Shown here piece by piece: positions 26,477 to 34,577 of a stretch of 64,000 bases of DNA (positions are counted from its first letter, which is position 1; each line of letters begins with the position of its first letter). The notes under the pieces were generated by a model that saw only the letters and a program-made list of their open reading frames with translations, was not told the DNA's origin and did not search any database. Location of the stretch: positions 1 through 64,000 of the forward strand of contig JAITLR010000027.1 of assembly GCA_031277805.1 (NCBI GenBank). The letters are read 5' to 3'. Source of the stretch: Comamonas sp. Lineage in GTDB: Bacteria > Pseudomonadota > Gammaproteobacteria > Burkholderiales > Burkholderiaceae_C. The translations under genes were made by a program, and so were the position numbers.

Positions 26477-27385
26477 ATGGACAAATACGCTGAAATCTCG
26501 GTCTTTCTGAGCGTGGTCGACGAGGGCAGCTTCTCAGCCGCCGCACGCAAGCAGGAGATGACGCCGTCCGCCGTGAGCAAGCTGATCGCGCGGCTGGAGC
26601 AGCGCCTGTCCGTGCGGCTGTTCGAGCGCATCGCGGGCACCATCCGCCTCACGCAGGAGGGCGAGCGCTTTCGCGAGGCCGGCATGCAGGTGGTGCGCGC
26701 CATGGTGGATGCGGAAGACGCCGTGCACCTGCGCGCCGCCGACATCTCGGGCGTGGTGCGCATTCATACCGCGCTGACCACGGCCAAGTACCTGATCGCG
26801 CCGCGCCTGCCGCTGCTGATGGACAGGCACCCCAGGCTGCGGCTCGACTTCGTGCTGGGCACCGAGCGGGCCGACTTCATCCGGCAAGGGCTCGACGTGG
26901 CCATCCACAGCGGGCAGCCCACCGAGCTCACCTTGGTGGGCCGCCCGCTGATGCTGCGCCCCTGGGTGATCGCCGCTGCACCGTCCTATCTGGAGCGCTT
27001 CGGCAGCCCCGCCGAACCCCAGGAACTGCGGCACCACCGTTGCTTGAATTTCACCATCCGCACGCAATGGAACAACTGGACCTTCCAGGACGGCAGCGAC
27101 GTCAAGGCCGTGGACATTCCGCGCCATATCGGTGCCAATCAGGGCGAGCTGCTGCGCACGCTGGCCCTGCAGGGACTCGGCATCGTGCGGCTGGCGCACT
27201 TCAACATTGCCGCCGACCTGCAGGCGGGCCGGCTGGTGCCTCTGCTCACGCAGTTCCACCGGCAGTCCGAGGAGGATCGCTTCTACCTGCTGTACCCGGG
27301 CGGCCGGTCGCTTGCGCCGCGCGTGCGCGCCGTGGTCGATTTCCTGGCGGAGCAACTGGCACAGGACGCCCCGCAGCCTGCCTGA
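26477..27385 (+). CDS. LysR-family transcriptional regulator
   Basis: A 302-residue LysR-type regulator: winged HTH at 1-60 (EISVFLSVVDEGSFSAAARKQEMTPSAVSKLIARLEQRLSVRLFER) and a periplasmic-binding-like effector domain afterwards. It is divergent from the AtuA operon and very likely controls it, perhaps responding to the compound carried by the Bug receptor. ATG 26477 gives the usual MDKYAEIS beginning; an upstream ATG at 26447 is possible. Neither has a strong ribosome binding site. Confidence 0.88.
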   Translation: MDKYAEISVFLSVVDEGSFSAAARKQEMTPSAVSKLIARLEQRLSVRLFERIAGTIRLTQEGERFREAGMQVVRAMVDAEDAVHLRAADISGVVRIHTALTTAKYLIAPRLPLLMDRHPRLRLDFVLGTERADFIRQGLDVAIHSGQPTELTLVGRPLMLRPWVIAAAPSYLERFGSPAEPQELRHHRCLNFTIRTQWNNWTFQDGSDVKAVDIPRHIGANQGELLRTLALQGLGIVRLAHFNIAADLQAGRLVPLLTQFHRQSEEDRFYLLYPGGRSLAPRVRAVVDFLAEQLAQDAPQPA

Positions 27386-27386
27386 C

Positions 27387-27854
27387 TCAGCCTGCCAGTG
27401 GCTGAATCAGTTCGGTGCGCCAGAGCCGCGTATCGGAGCCGCGCTCCGGCCCGGTCATATAGCACTCCCAGAGATCGGGGGTCACGGCCAGCCCGTGCGT
27501 TACGATCCACTCCTTGAATGCGCCCCACGCACCGGGCAATTCCTCGTAGCGTCCGCGGTGCACGGTGCGTGCCACGCGCATCGCCGGCCACTCCGAGGGC
27601 AGCACGCGCCCGCAGGCATGCACCGAACGGTCGACCGGAATGCCGATCTCGAAGTCGAAGCTGTCCGTGGGTCGCCGCAGATGATGGGTGTAGAGCGGCG
27701 CAATGGGCGCCACACCCTGTTCGCGCACCGCGTCGAGCAGTTCGCGTACGCCTCGGCCCATCACGAGCTGGATCTCCTCACGCGTGCAGCGCACCGGAAT
27801 CACGGCCGTGAAGCGGCACAGCGATATGTCGATGATCTCTGGTGGCTCAATCAT
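27387..27854 (-). CDS. GyrI-like small-molecule-binding domain protein
   Basis: A 155-residue protein with the effector-binding fold shared by GyrI/SbmC and the C-terminal part of Rob/BmrR. EIIDISLCRFTAVIPVRCT at the start, the central DFEIGIPVD, and the strand RVARTVHRGRYEELPGAWGAFKEWIVTHG plus WECYMTGPE are characteristic. Such proteins bind hydrophobic or cationic compounds and sometimes hydrolyse them. AGGAG lies 6 bases before the ATG. It ends one base after the convergent LysR stop. Confidence 0.82.
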   Translation of the reverse strand: MIEPPEIIDISLCRFTAVIPVRCTREEIQLVMGRGVRELLDAVREQGVAPIAPLYTHHLRRPTDSFDFEIGIPVDRSVHACGRVLPSEWPAMRVARTVHRGRYEELPGAWGAFKEWIVTHGLAVTPDLWECYMTGPERGSDTRLWRTELIQPLAG

Positions 27855-27961
27855 GATGCACTCCTGGCTGAGTCAAGCAGACATCACACATGGTAGTGCC
27901 GGATCCATATCCTGGCTATAGGGCATGGATCGCGAGTGGGGTCACCCCCGGGGAAAGCCGC

Positions 27962-29011
27962 TCAGCGCCGGGTGCGGCTGCCCACCCACCAGCCGATCGC
28001 CAGCCCCACCGTGCCCAGCACGATGGCGGCCGTCGCGGCTTCCGTGCGCGCACTGCGCACGCCGCCATCGATGCCGGTGTCGACGGAAGGCTCGTAGAGA
28101 TTTCCATCGCTCAACGGAGCAGGCTCCGCGTGGCGCAGGCCACGCGCACCGAACCAGTTCATCACCTTGCCGACCAGCGTGGGCGATACGGCGTGCGCGA
28201 CCCGACCGGGCAGCGCGGCGGCCCCGAGCCACGTCACCGGACGCGGGTGCGACGAGTACGCAAGCGCCACGATCGTCTGTGCCACGCGGCGCGGATCGAG
28301 CATGGGCAGCGGCATGCGCAGCCGCCTGCCCGTGTAGTTCGCTCCGTTGGCAAGGCCGGGAGTGTCCACCAGCGTGGGCGCCACGTCGCAGATGTGGACA
28401 TTCGGCAGATCAGCCACCTCGGCGCGCAGGCTCTCGGAGAGGCCGCGCACGCCGAACTTGCTGGCACTGTAGGCGGCCGCGAACGGCGTGCCGACCCAGC
28501 CGCCCATGGAGTTGAGGTTGACCAGCAGGCCCCTGCCGGTCTCGCGGAAATGCTGGATCGCCGCATGCGCGCCGTGCAGGTGCCCCATCAGGTTCGACTC
28601 GATCACCCTGCGACTGGCCGACAGCGGCACGCCATCGAAGCGCCCCACGGCACCGACGCCGGCGGCATTCACCCACACATCGATATGGCCATAGTGGCTG
28701 ATGGCACGGTCCGCCAGCTTGCGCACCGCATCGGCATCCGTCACATCGGTCGGGATCCCGAGCGCCGATGTTCCCTCCGCGATGCACTCGGTCACGACGG
28801 GCGCCAGCGTGTCCGCGCTGCGTGCGGCCAGAACCAGCCGCGCGCCCCGCCGTGCGAACGCCACGGCGGCCGCATGGCCGATGCCGCTTGACGCCCCGAC
28901 GATGACCACCACCAGCCGGCGATGCGCGGCCTGCTCCTGTTCGAGCGATGAAGAAGAACGGTGAGAAGACACCGTCCGTTGCGAACCCTCATGGCTTGTC
29001 TGTGTTCTCAT
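27962..29011 (-). CDS. Short-chain dehydrogenase/reductase with C-terminal membrane segment
   Basis: A 348-residue SDR: nucleotide-binding GASSGIGHA near residues 40-48, NAAG, and the catalytic YSASK. The C-terminal extension ends with a hydrophobic helix (AATAAIVLGTVGLAIGWWVG) and RTRR, so it may be tethered to the membrane. The substrate is unknown. The N-terminal 30 residues (Ser/His/Gln rich) are not conserved in SDRs, so the true start may be downstream; 29011 is the ATG kept here. Confidence 0.82.
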   Translation of the reverse strand: MRTQTSHEGSQRTVSSHRSSSSLEQEQAAHRRLVVVIVGASSGIGHAAAVAFARRGARLVLAARSADTLAPVVTECIAEGTSALGIPTDVTDADAVRKLADRAISHYGHIDVWVNAAGVGAVGRFDGVPLSASRRVIESNLMGHLHGAHAAIQHFRETGRGLLVNLNSMGGWVGTPFAAAYSASKFGVRGLSESLRAEVADLPNVHICDVAPTLVDTPGLANGANYTGRRLRMPLPMLDPRRVAQTIVALAYSSHPRPVTWLGAAALPGRVAHAVSPTLVGKVMNWFGARGLRHAEPAPLSDGNLYEPSVDTGIDGGVRSARTEAATAAIVLGTVGLAIGWWVGSRTRR

Positions 29012-29154
29012 GGGCAATACATCTCTTTCTTCGTCTCTTTCTGCCTGGCGGAGCGCCACGCCCGACGCTCTGTGAACCTGTTTGTAACAGCCGCGCGCGC
29101 CGCGTCGCGTAGGACAGTGTCACGAACCATGCGCAGACATCCGAAAGGACGCCA

Positions 29155-29778
29155 TCAAAGTGCGTTCTTCGGCTTGAGCTGCACCACCAGTCCCTTGTCC
29201 GTCACGGTGAATTGCCCGGGCTCCAGGCCCAGCCCGTCGGTCAGCGCGAGGTCCTGCTCGCTCAGCTGATGCAGGACCACCTCCTGCAGTGACCGCTGGG
29301 CCAGCGTCGCGCCATATTGCTGCAGCATCTGCTCCGCCGCTGGCGTGAGACCCTCCATGCGCAGGCCGTTGAGCTGCAGCCGGGTCGCCCGCAGTGTTCG
29401 GTCGGATGCTTCGTAGCGCAGCGAAAAGTCCACATCCAGTGCGCCGTTGTACGAACGCCCCTGTAACAGCGGCCCCGATGCCACCACCGCGATCACCGCA
29501 TTCAGTTGGTCGTGTTCGGGCTTCAGCCGGATCCTCGGGTCCGCCAGCGCCAGGTTGACGAGTCCGCCCATGCCGTAGCTGCGCGGGAACTTGCGCGCCA
29601 CCGCGCCCTGGATCTGTGCCTGCGAGATCGTGTACCCCTGCTGGGCGAGCACGCCGGGCGACGCCGCGCATCCCGACAGAAACACCCCGCCAGCCAGCAG
29701 GCCCGAGAACAACCATCGGCGCCGCGTGCAGGCGGCCACGTCAACAACAACGCCCGAAGGCAAAGGATCGGATCTCAT
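29155..29778 (-). CDS. DUF1439 lipoprotein
   Basis: A lipoprotein with lipobox LSGC after RRRWLFSGLLAGGVF, and a mature domain that fits DUF1439 (YceB-like): long beta-rich segment with LQLNGLRMEGLTPAAEQMLQ. These are small outer-membrane-associated proteins of unknown function. The start is uncertain: 29778 (ATG) makes a 20-residue n-region; a GTG 13 codons later would give a more compact signal. No strong ribosome binding site is visible. Confidence 0.72.
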   Translation of the reverse strand: MRSDPLPSGVVVDVAACTRRRWLFSGLLAGGVFLSGCAASPGVLAQQGYTISQAQIQGAVARKFPRSYGMGGLVNLALADPRIRLKPEHDQLNAVIAVVASGPLLQGRSYNGALDVDFSLRYEASDRTLRATRLQLNGLRMEGLTPAAEQMLQQYGATLAQRSLQEVVLHQLSEQDLALTDGLGLEPGQFTVTDKGLVVQLKPKNAL

Positions 29779-29929
29779 ACAAAGCGGTATCGCACCCATG
29801 CAAGGTGCGCGAGGGGAACATGCAGCACATTGTCGCGCCACAGGGCTGCCCCCTGGCTCCCGCATGTAAGAGCATGTTGACGACCTGACGGCCTTCACTC
29901 AGGAAGATGGGGCGCCGCGCGCCACGCGA

Positions 29930-30607
29930 TCAGTTCCTGTTGGCCGTATCGGTCGTGGCCTTCACGCCCAGCATCGCGTCGCGCAGCTTCCAGTCCGCGG
30001 GCGTCGCGCCCAACCAGATGCCTGCCAGCGCATGATAGAACTGCGCCTCGGGAATCGGGTCCGCAGCGGGGACGCCGCGCACGGACACCACCGTTCCCTT
30101 GCCGGGCACCCAGTCGAGCGTGATGAAGTCGCCGGCATCGAGCCGCCGGTATTCGCTGAACAGTGCCGACATGCGCAGCATCGCCGGCATCAGGCGTGCT
30201 GCCGCGGCCTTGTCCATGTTTTCCTGGATACCGCGCACGAACATGCTGCCCAGTTCGTTGGCATTCACCTCGCGCAGCATCACCAGGTGGATGCGCTTGG
30301 CCTCGCCTTCTCCGGCCAGGTCGCCATATTGCAGCACGGGCTTTTCGGTGTAGAGCGCGGCGCGATAGACCTGGAACACCGCCTTGAATCGCGTGCCGGA
30401 GCCGTTGAGCTGCACCGTGCGCCCTCCCACCGATACCTTGCTGGCAAAGACCGCCGACGGGCTTGCCTGCGCCGGAATCGACACCGGCTTCGCCTCGACC
30501 ACGGGCACGCCGGCTTCCGTGCGCGCCATGGCGGGCAGACAGACAGCCGCGGCCAGCGTGCCTCCCGCTATCAGCAGACCAGCGATGTTGCGAACGACTC
30601 TTTGCAT
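29930..30607 (-). CDS. Chalcone isomerase-like periplasmic protein
   Basis: A 225-residue protein with an N-terminal signal peptide (to about PAMA-R) and a chalcone-isomerase-like domain: FKVYRAALY-type FQVYRAALYTEKPV, the RIHLVMLREV strand and FYHALAGIWLG at the end. Bacterial members usually lack isomerase activity and are of unknown function. The ATG at 30607 has AGGTG seven bases upstream; ATG 30616 is in the same frame. Both start codons and the ribosome binding site lie inside one arm of a perfect 14-bp inverted repeat. Confidence 0.8.
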   Translation of the reverse strand: MQRVVRNIAGLLIAGGTLAAAVCLPAMARTEAGVPVVEAKPVSIPAQASPSAVFASKVSVGGRTVQLNGSGTRFKAVFQVYRAALYTEKPVLQYGDLAGEGEAKRIHLVMLREVNANELGSMFVRGIQENMDKAAAARLMPAMLRMSALFSEYRRLDAGDFITLDWVPGKGTVVSVRGVPAADPIPEAQFYHALAGIWLGATPADWKLRDAMLGVKATTDTANRN

Positions 30608-30651
30608 AGCATTCACCTACAAGATATGAAAATTGAATAGGTGAATGCTAT
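30606..30651. promoter_or_regulatory. 14-bp perfect inverted repeat over the chalcone-isomerase-like gene start
   Basis: ATAGCATTCACCTA (30606-30619) and TAGGTGAATGCTAT (30638-30651) are perfect complements separated by 18 AT-rich bases. In the mRNA the 3' arm carries the ribosome binding site and start codon(s), so a hairpin would hide them. A TGTAAAAAAT stretch just upstream could be the -10 box, in which case the repeat is better read as an operator. Confidence 0.65.
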
Positions 30652-30944
30652 TTTTTACACCAGCTATCGCCTATCCGTGGAGCATCTTGTTAACAATCGC
30701 TCTTGCGCTTCAAATTTGGTAGCAAAAATCTCTTGATACAAGCCATATGTATCTCATTGAAACAATGAAGAGCGGAACAGAGACAATCAGCACAAAAGGC
30801 ATTGAACCGACAAATCAATAGATCTAATCTATATAGATTCCTGTTCTGCATCGCAGCAAAAATTTCACCCTCCAAAACTCGCAAAGAAGTTTTTGACCTG
30901 AAGGCCCACTGTTCCTACATTGGCTCATCGTTTGTGTTTCATCC
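30652..30944. other. AT-rich intergenic island
   Basis: About 290 bases markedly richer in A and T than the surroundings. A 64-codon reverse frame here has no homology I know and no good start signal. The segment contains the palindrome at 30826-30839. It probably serves as divergent promoter DNA, or is a foreign scar. Confidence 0.5.
30826..30839. promoter_or_regulatory. 14-bp palindrome upstream of the IclR gene
   Basis: AATCTATATAGATT is a perfect palindrome 106-119 bases before the IclR start. It is a candidate operator. Confidence 0.4.
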
Positions 30945-31838
30945 ATGGAAACCAACATGCCAGAGCCCACCAGAACAGCGCCCCTATCCAAGCCCAAGGC
31001 CATCGTGACCCGCAGTTCCGGCACCAGCGTGTCGTCGGTGGAGCGCGCCATGCGTGTCCTGCGCGTGATGTCCGAGGGTGCCAATGCGCGGCTGACGGAC
31101 ATCGCGGCAGCCGCCGATCTCGACAAGGCCACCGCGCTGCGCCTGCTGGAAATGATGGTGCGTGATGGATTCGTCACGCGCGACGCGCTCACCAAGCAAT
31201 TCAACCTCGGGCCGGAGCTGATGGTGCTCGGCGCTGCCGCACTGCGGCGCTTCGATCCGCGTCCGATCGTGCGCCCCAGCCTCATGCGCCTGGTCGGCCA
31301 GTTCGAGGACAGCGCCGTGGTGTCGATCCCGAGCGGCATCGAGTCGCTGTGCATCGACGTGGAAGAAGGCACCTACCCGATCCGCGCCAACTACCTACGC
31401 GTGGGCAGCCGCCGTCCACTGGGCGTGGGAGCCGGGAGCCTGGCGCTGCTCGCCTGGCTTCCGCAGGCCGAGCGCGAAGCGGCCATCGACATCCTGCTCG
31501 GGCAACTGCAGCGCTATCCACGCATCACGGCCGAACTGCTGCACGAGCGCATCGACCAGGCACGCACACGCGGCTATGCGGTGCTGCTGGACGTGGTGGT
31601 CGAACGCATGGGCGGCATCGCGGTACCGATCCTCGACCCGCATGGCCGTCCGGTGGCTGCCATCAGCATCGCGGCGCTCAATGACCGGATCCTCACGCGC
31701 GAAGCAGCCATGGGCCAGGCCCTGATGCACGAGGCCATGCAGTGCCAGGTGCGCTGGTCCGAGGCGACGCGGCCCGGCGCGAGAACGGCACACCGCGTCG
31801 GCGCACTGAAACCCGGCGGCGAGCGACGCGCCGACTGA
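30945..31838 (+). CDS. IclR-family transcriptional regulator
   Basis: A 297-residue regulator: winged HTH from about 28 to 90 (SSVERAMRVLRVMSEGANARLTDIAAAADLDKATALRLLEMM) and a C-terminal IclR effector domain (SLCIDVEEGTYPIRANYLRVGSRRPLGVGAGSLALLAW). IclR proteins commonly control aromatic or carboxylate catabolic operons next to them. ATG 30945 or 30957 could be used; neither has a strong ribosome binding site. It is followed at 39 bases by the thiolase-fold gene and is probably the local regulator of this cluster. Confidence 0.88.
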   Translation: METNMPEPTRTAPLSKPKAIVTRSSGTSVSSVERAMRVLRVMSEGANARLTDIAAAADLDKATALRLLEMMVRDGFVTRDALTKQFNLGPELMVLGAAALRRFDPRPIVRPSLMRLVGQFEDSAVVSIPSGIESLCIDVEEGTYPIRANYLRVGSRRPLGVGAGSLALLAWLPQAEREAAIDILLGQLQRYPRITAELLHERIDQARTRGYAVLLDVVVERMGGIAVPILDPHGRPVAAISIAALNDRILTREAAMGQALMHEAMQCQVRWSEATRPGARTAHRVGALKPGGERRAD

Positions 31839-31877
31839 CGGCAGGCACATCCAGACAACACCAAGGAGACAGACCGC

Positions 31878-33035
31878 ATGCAAGCATCCACCCCATCGGC
31901 CTACCTGCGGGGCGCCGGGGGCACCCCGTTCGGCCGGCACGAAGGCCGCGGCGCGCTCGACCTCATGGCCGACGCCGCGCGCGAGGCGCTGCACAGCGCG
32001 CAGCTCGAACGATCACGCATCGACGGCGTGCTCTGCGGCTATGCCACCACCCTCCCGCACCTGATGCTCTCCACGCTGTTCTGCGAGCGCTTCGCGCTGT
32101 CGCCGGACTATGCGCACAGCATGCAGCTCGGGGGCGCAACGGGTGCCGCCATGCTGATGGCCGCACGCGAGCTCGTGCGCTCGGGCCGCTGCCGCAATGT
32201 GCTGGTGGTCGCCGGAGAAAACCGGCTCTCCGGCCAGTCGCGCGACAGCTCCATCCAGACGCTCGCCCAGGTCGGCGATGCCGATTTCGAGGTGCCCAAT
32301 GGCGCGTCCGTGCCGGCCTACTACGCGCTCATGGCATCGGAGTACATGCAGCGCACGGGCGTGAGCTCCGCCGACCTCGCTGAATTCGCCGTGCTGATGC
32401 GCCGGCACGCCATCACACATCCCGGTGCACACCTGCGCGCGCCGATCACGGTGCAGGACGCGCTGGCCAGCAAGGCCATCGCCTCCCCGCTCTCGCTGAT
32501 GGACTGCTGCCCGATCTCCGATGGCGCGATGGCACTGGTCGTCTCTGCGGAGCCGGGCGCGCGCGCGGCGGTGCAGATGCGCGGCGCGGGACAGGCGCAC
32601 CGCCACCAGCATCTGACAGCGATGGACGACGTGATGCGCTGCGGCGCGTCGGACGCGGCGCGCGCGGCGCTTGCCGAGGCTGACATGCAGGTCGGCGACT
32701 TCGACTACCTGGGCATCTACGACTCGTTCACCATCACCCTCGTCATGTTGCTGGAGGAAATCGGCTTCGCGCCGCGCGCCGGTGCCGCGGCGCGGCTGCG
32801 TGCGGGTGACTTCGAGCGCGGCGGCGCGCTACCGCTGAACACGCACGGCGGGCTGCTCTCCTATGGCCATTGCGGCGTTGCCGGAGGCATGGCGCACGTG
32901 GTGGAGGCCTGGCGCCAGATGAGCGGCCTCGCGGGCGAGCGACAGCTGGCGTGCCCGCCGCAACGCGCCTTCATCCACGCGGACGGCGGCGTGATGTCCT
33001 CGCATGTGAGCCTGGTGCTTGCGCGTGAACCATGA
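31878..33035 (+). CDS. Thiolase-fold protein (SCP-x/Ltp2-like)
   Basis: A 385-residue protein of the thiolase superfamily, nearest to the lipid-transfer-protein/SCP-x group. The loop that carries the nucleophilic cysteine in classical thiolases reads GGATGAA here, without Cys, while GIYDSFTITLVMLLEEIGF and GGLLSYGHCGVAGG are conserved group features. Steroid side-chain Ltp2 enzymes in this group work as aldolases with a DUF35 partner; the next gene encodes such a partner. AAGGAG lies 9 bases before the ATG. Substrate unknown. Confidence 0.82.
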   Translation: MQASTPSAYLRGAGGTPFGRHEGRGALDLMADAAREALHSAQLERSRIDGVLCGYATTLPHLMLSTLFCERFALSPDYAHSMQLGGATGAAMLMAARELVRSGRCRNVLVVAGENRLSGQSRDSSIQTLAQVGDADFEVPNGASVPAYYALMASEYMQRTGVSSADLAEFAVLMRRHAITHPGAHLRAPITVQDALASKAIASPLSLMDCCPISDGAMALVVSAEPGARAAVQMRGAGQAHRHQHLTAMDDVMRCGASDAARAALAEADMQVGDFDYLGIYDSFTITLVMLLEEIGFAPRAGAAARLRAGDFERGGALPLNTHGGLLSYGHCGVAGGMAHVVEAWRQMSGLAGERQLACPPQRAFIHADGGVMSSHVSLVLAREP

Positions 33036-33059
33036 ACGATGAGACAGGAAGTGCAGTCC

Positions 33060-33443
33060 ATGAACGATCTCGATCACCCGGCTCGGCCGCTGGCCGCCCC
33101 CTTCACTGAAGGCCTGCGCGAAGGCGTGCTGCGCTACCAGCGCTGCACGGACTGCGGGCACGCGCAGACGCTTGCGCGCTATGCCTGCCAGCGCTGTGCC
33201 AGCGAATCGCTGCAATGGCAGGACGCCTGCGGCTCGGCGACGGTGCGTGCCGTCACCGTGGTGTCGCGCGCGCCGTCCGATGAGTTCCGGGCGCTCGCGC
33301 CCTACACGCTGGTCATGGCGCAGCTGGACGAGGGTCCGCGCCTCATGGCCCATGCCGCCGCCGGAACGCAGATCGGGCAGCGGGTGCGCGCGCATTGCTT
33401 CGAGCATGGCACGCGTACGCTGGTCCGCTTCGAGCCGCAATGA
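33060..33443 (+). CDS. DUF35 / OB-fold acyl-CoA-associated protein
   Basis: A 127-residue protein with a rubredoxin-like zinc ribbon (CTDCGHAQTLARYACQRC) followed by an OB-fold. This is the DUF35 architecture that binds CoA esters and pairs with SCP-x/Ltp2 thiolase-fold enzymes. ATG 33060 is preferred over 33039 because AGGAAG lies about 9 bases upstream. It follows the thiolase-fold gene closely. Confidence 0.85.
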   Translation: MNDLDHPARPLAAPFTEGLREGVLRYQRCTDCGHAQTLARYACQRCASESLQWQDACGSATVRAVTVVSRAPSDEFRALAPYTLVMAQLDEGPRLMAHAAAGTQIGQRVRAHCFEHGTRTLVRFEPQ

Positions 33444-33513
33444 CAGGCGTGCAGCCATCCCTTTCCGGCCCCATCCATCCCGACATCCATCACAACATCC
33501 AGGAGACACCACC

Positions 33514-34518
33514 ATGGCCCACACAGCACCGTTGATTTCGCGCCGCCGCGCCACCCGCCTGGCCCTCGCGGCCGCCGCGCTGAGCGCGTTCGCCGCAGCA
33601 CCGGCCGCGTTCGCGAGCGGGGACTATCCGAACAAGCCGATCCGCCTCGTCGTCCCTTACCCGCCCGGAGGCCCGACCGACATCGTTGCGCGCGTGGTCG
33701 CGCAGAAGCTGCAGGAGCAGCTCGGCCAATCCATCATCGTGGACAACAAGCCCGGTGCCGGTGCGAACCTGGGAGCAGAGCAGGTCGCGCGCAGCACCCC
33801 GGACGGCTACACGCTGATGGTGGCGACCACGGCCCATGCGATCAACCCGTCGCTGTTCTCCAAGCTGAACTACTCGATCACCAAGGACTTCACGCCGATC
33901 TCGCAGCTCACCAGCGGCCCGCTGGTGATCGTCGCCACGCCGACGCTGCAGGCCAGCAACGTGAAGGAGCTGATCGCGCTCGCCAAGTCCAGGCCCGGCG
34001 GCCTGAACTATGCGTCGTCGGGCAACGGCCAGTCCACCCACCTGTCCGCCGAACTCTTCAGCGCGATGGCCGGCGTGAAGATGAACCACGTGCCCTACAA
34101 GGGCAGCGCCCCCGCGCTCACCGATGTGATGAGCGGCCAGGCCGACCTGATGTTCGACACCATGCTCTCGTCCATGCCGTTCGTGAAGGGTGGCAAGCTC
34201 AAGGCGATTGCCGTCACCAGCAGCGAACGCTCTCCGAGCGCTCCGGACATTCCCACGATCGCCGAGGCCGGCCTGCCCGGCTACGAAGCCATCGCCTGGA
34301 ACGGCATGCTCGCTCCCGCGGGCACGCCCAAGGAAGTGATCGACCGGCTGAACGCCGCGCTGCGCACGGTCCTGCAGAGCCCCGACGTGAAGCAACGCTT
34401 CGACGGACAAGGCTTTGCCGCGAAGTGGGACACGCCCTCCGCCTTCGGCAGCTTCCTGAATGCGGAAGTGGAGAAGTGGGGCAAGGTGGTCAAGACATCC
34501 GGCGCGAAGGTGGACTGA
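33514..34518 (+). CDS. Bug-family (TctC-like) periplasmic solute-binding protein
   Basis: A 334-residue receptor with a Tat-like or Sec signal (SRRRATRLALAAAALSAFAAAPAAFA) and the Bug consensus YPNKPIRLVVPYPPGGPTDIVAR, NHVPYKGSAPALTDVMSGQADLMFD, and a C-terminal EKWGKVVKTSGAKVD. The double arginine followed by a hydrophobic run could allow Tat export. No TctAB permease is encoded nearby. CAGGAGA precedes the ATG. It sits between the DUF35 gene and the acyl-CoA synthetase in a five-gene unit. Confidence 0.9.
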   Translation: MAHTAPLISRRRATRLALAAAALSAFAAAPAAFASGDYPNKPIRLVVPYPPGGPTDIVARVVAQKLQEQLGQSIIVDNKPGAGANLGAEQVARSTPDGYTLMVATTAHAINPSLFSKLNYSITKDFTPISQLTSGPLVIVATPTLQASNVKELIALAKSRPGGLNYASSGNGQSTHLSAELFSAMAGVKMNHVPYKGSAPALTDVMSGQADLMFDTMLSSMPFVKGGKLKAIAVTSSERSPSAPDIPTIAEAGLPGYEAIAWNGMLAPAGTPKEVIDRLNAALRTVLQSPDVKQRFDGQGFAAKWDTPSAFGSFLNAEVEKWGKVVKTSGAKVD

Positions 34519-34577
34519 GCGTCCCGGCGAATCATCGGCGGGGTCCACGAGGCCCCGCTCCAACCAGCAAAACCTCC

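Noticed and set aside
30690-30884. 64-codon minus-strand frame in the AT-rich island
   Set aside because: No ribosome binding site, no recognisable motif, overlaps the palindrome; chance in AT-rich DNA.
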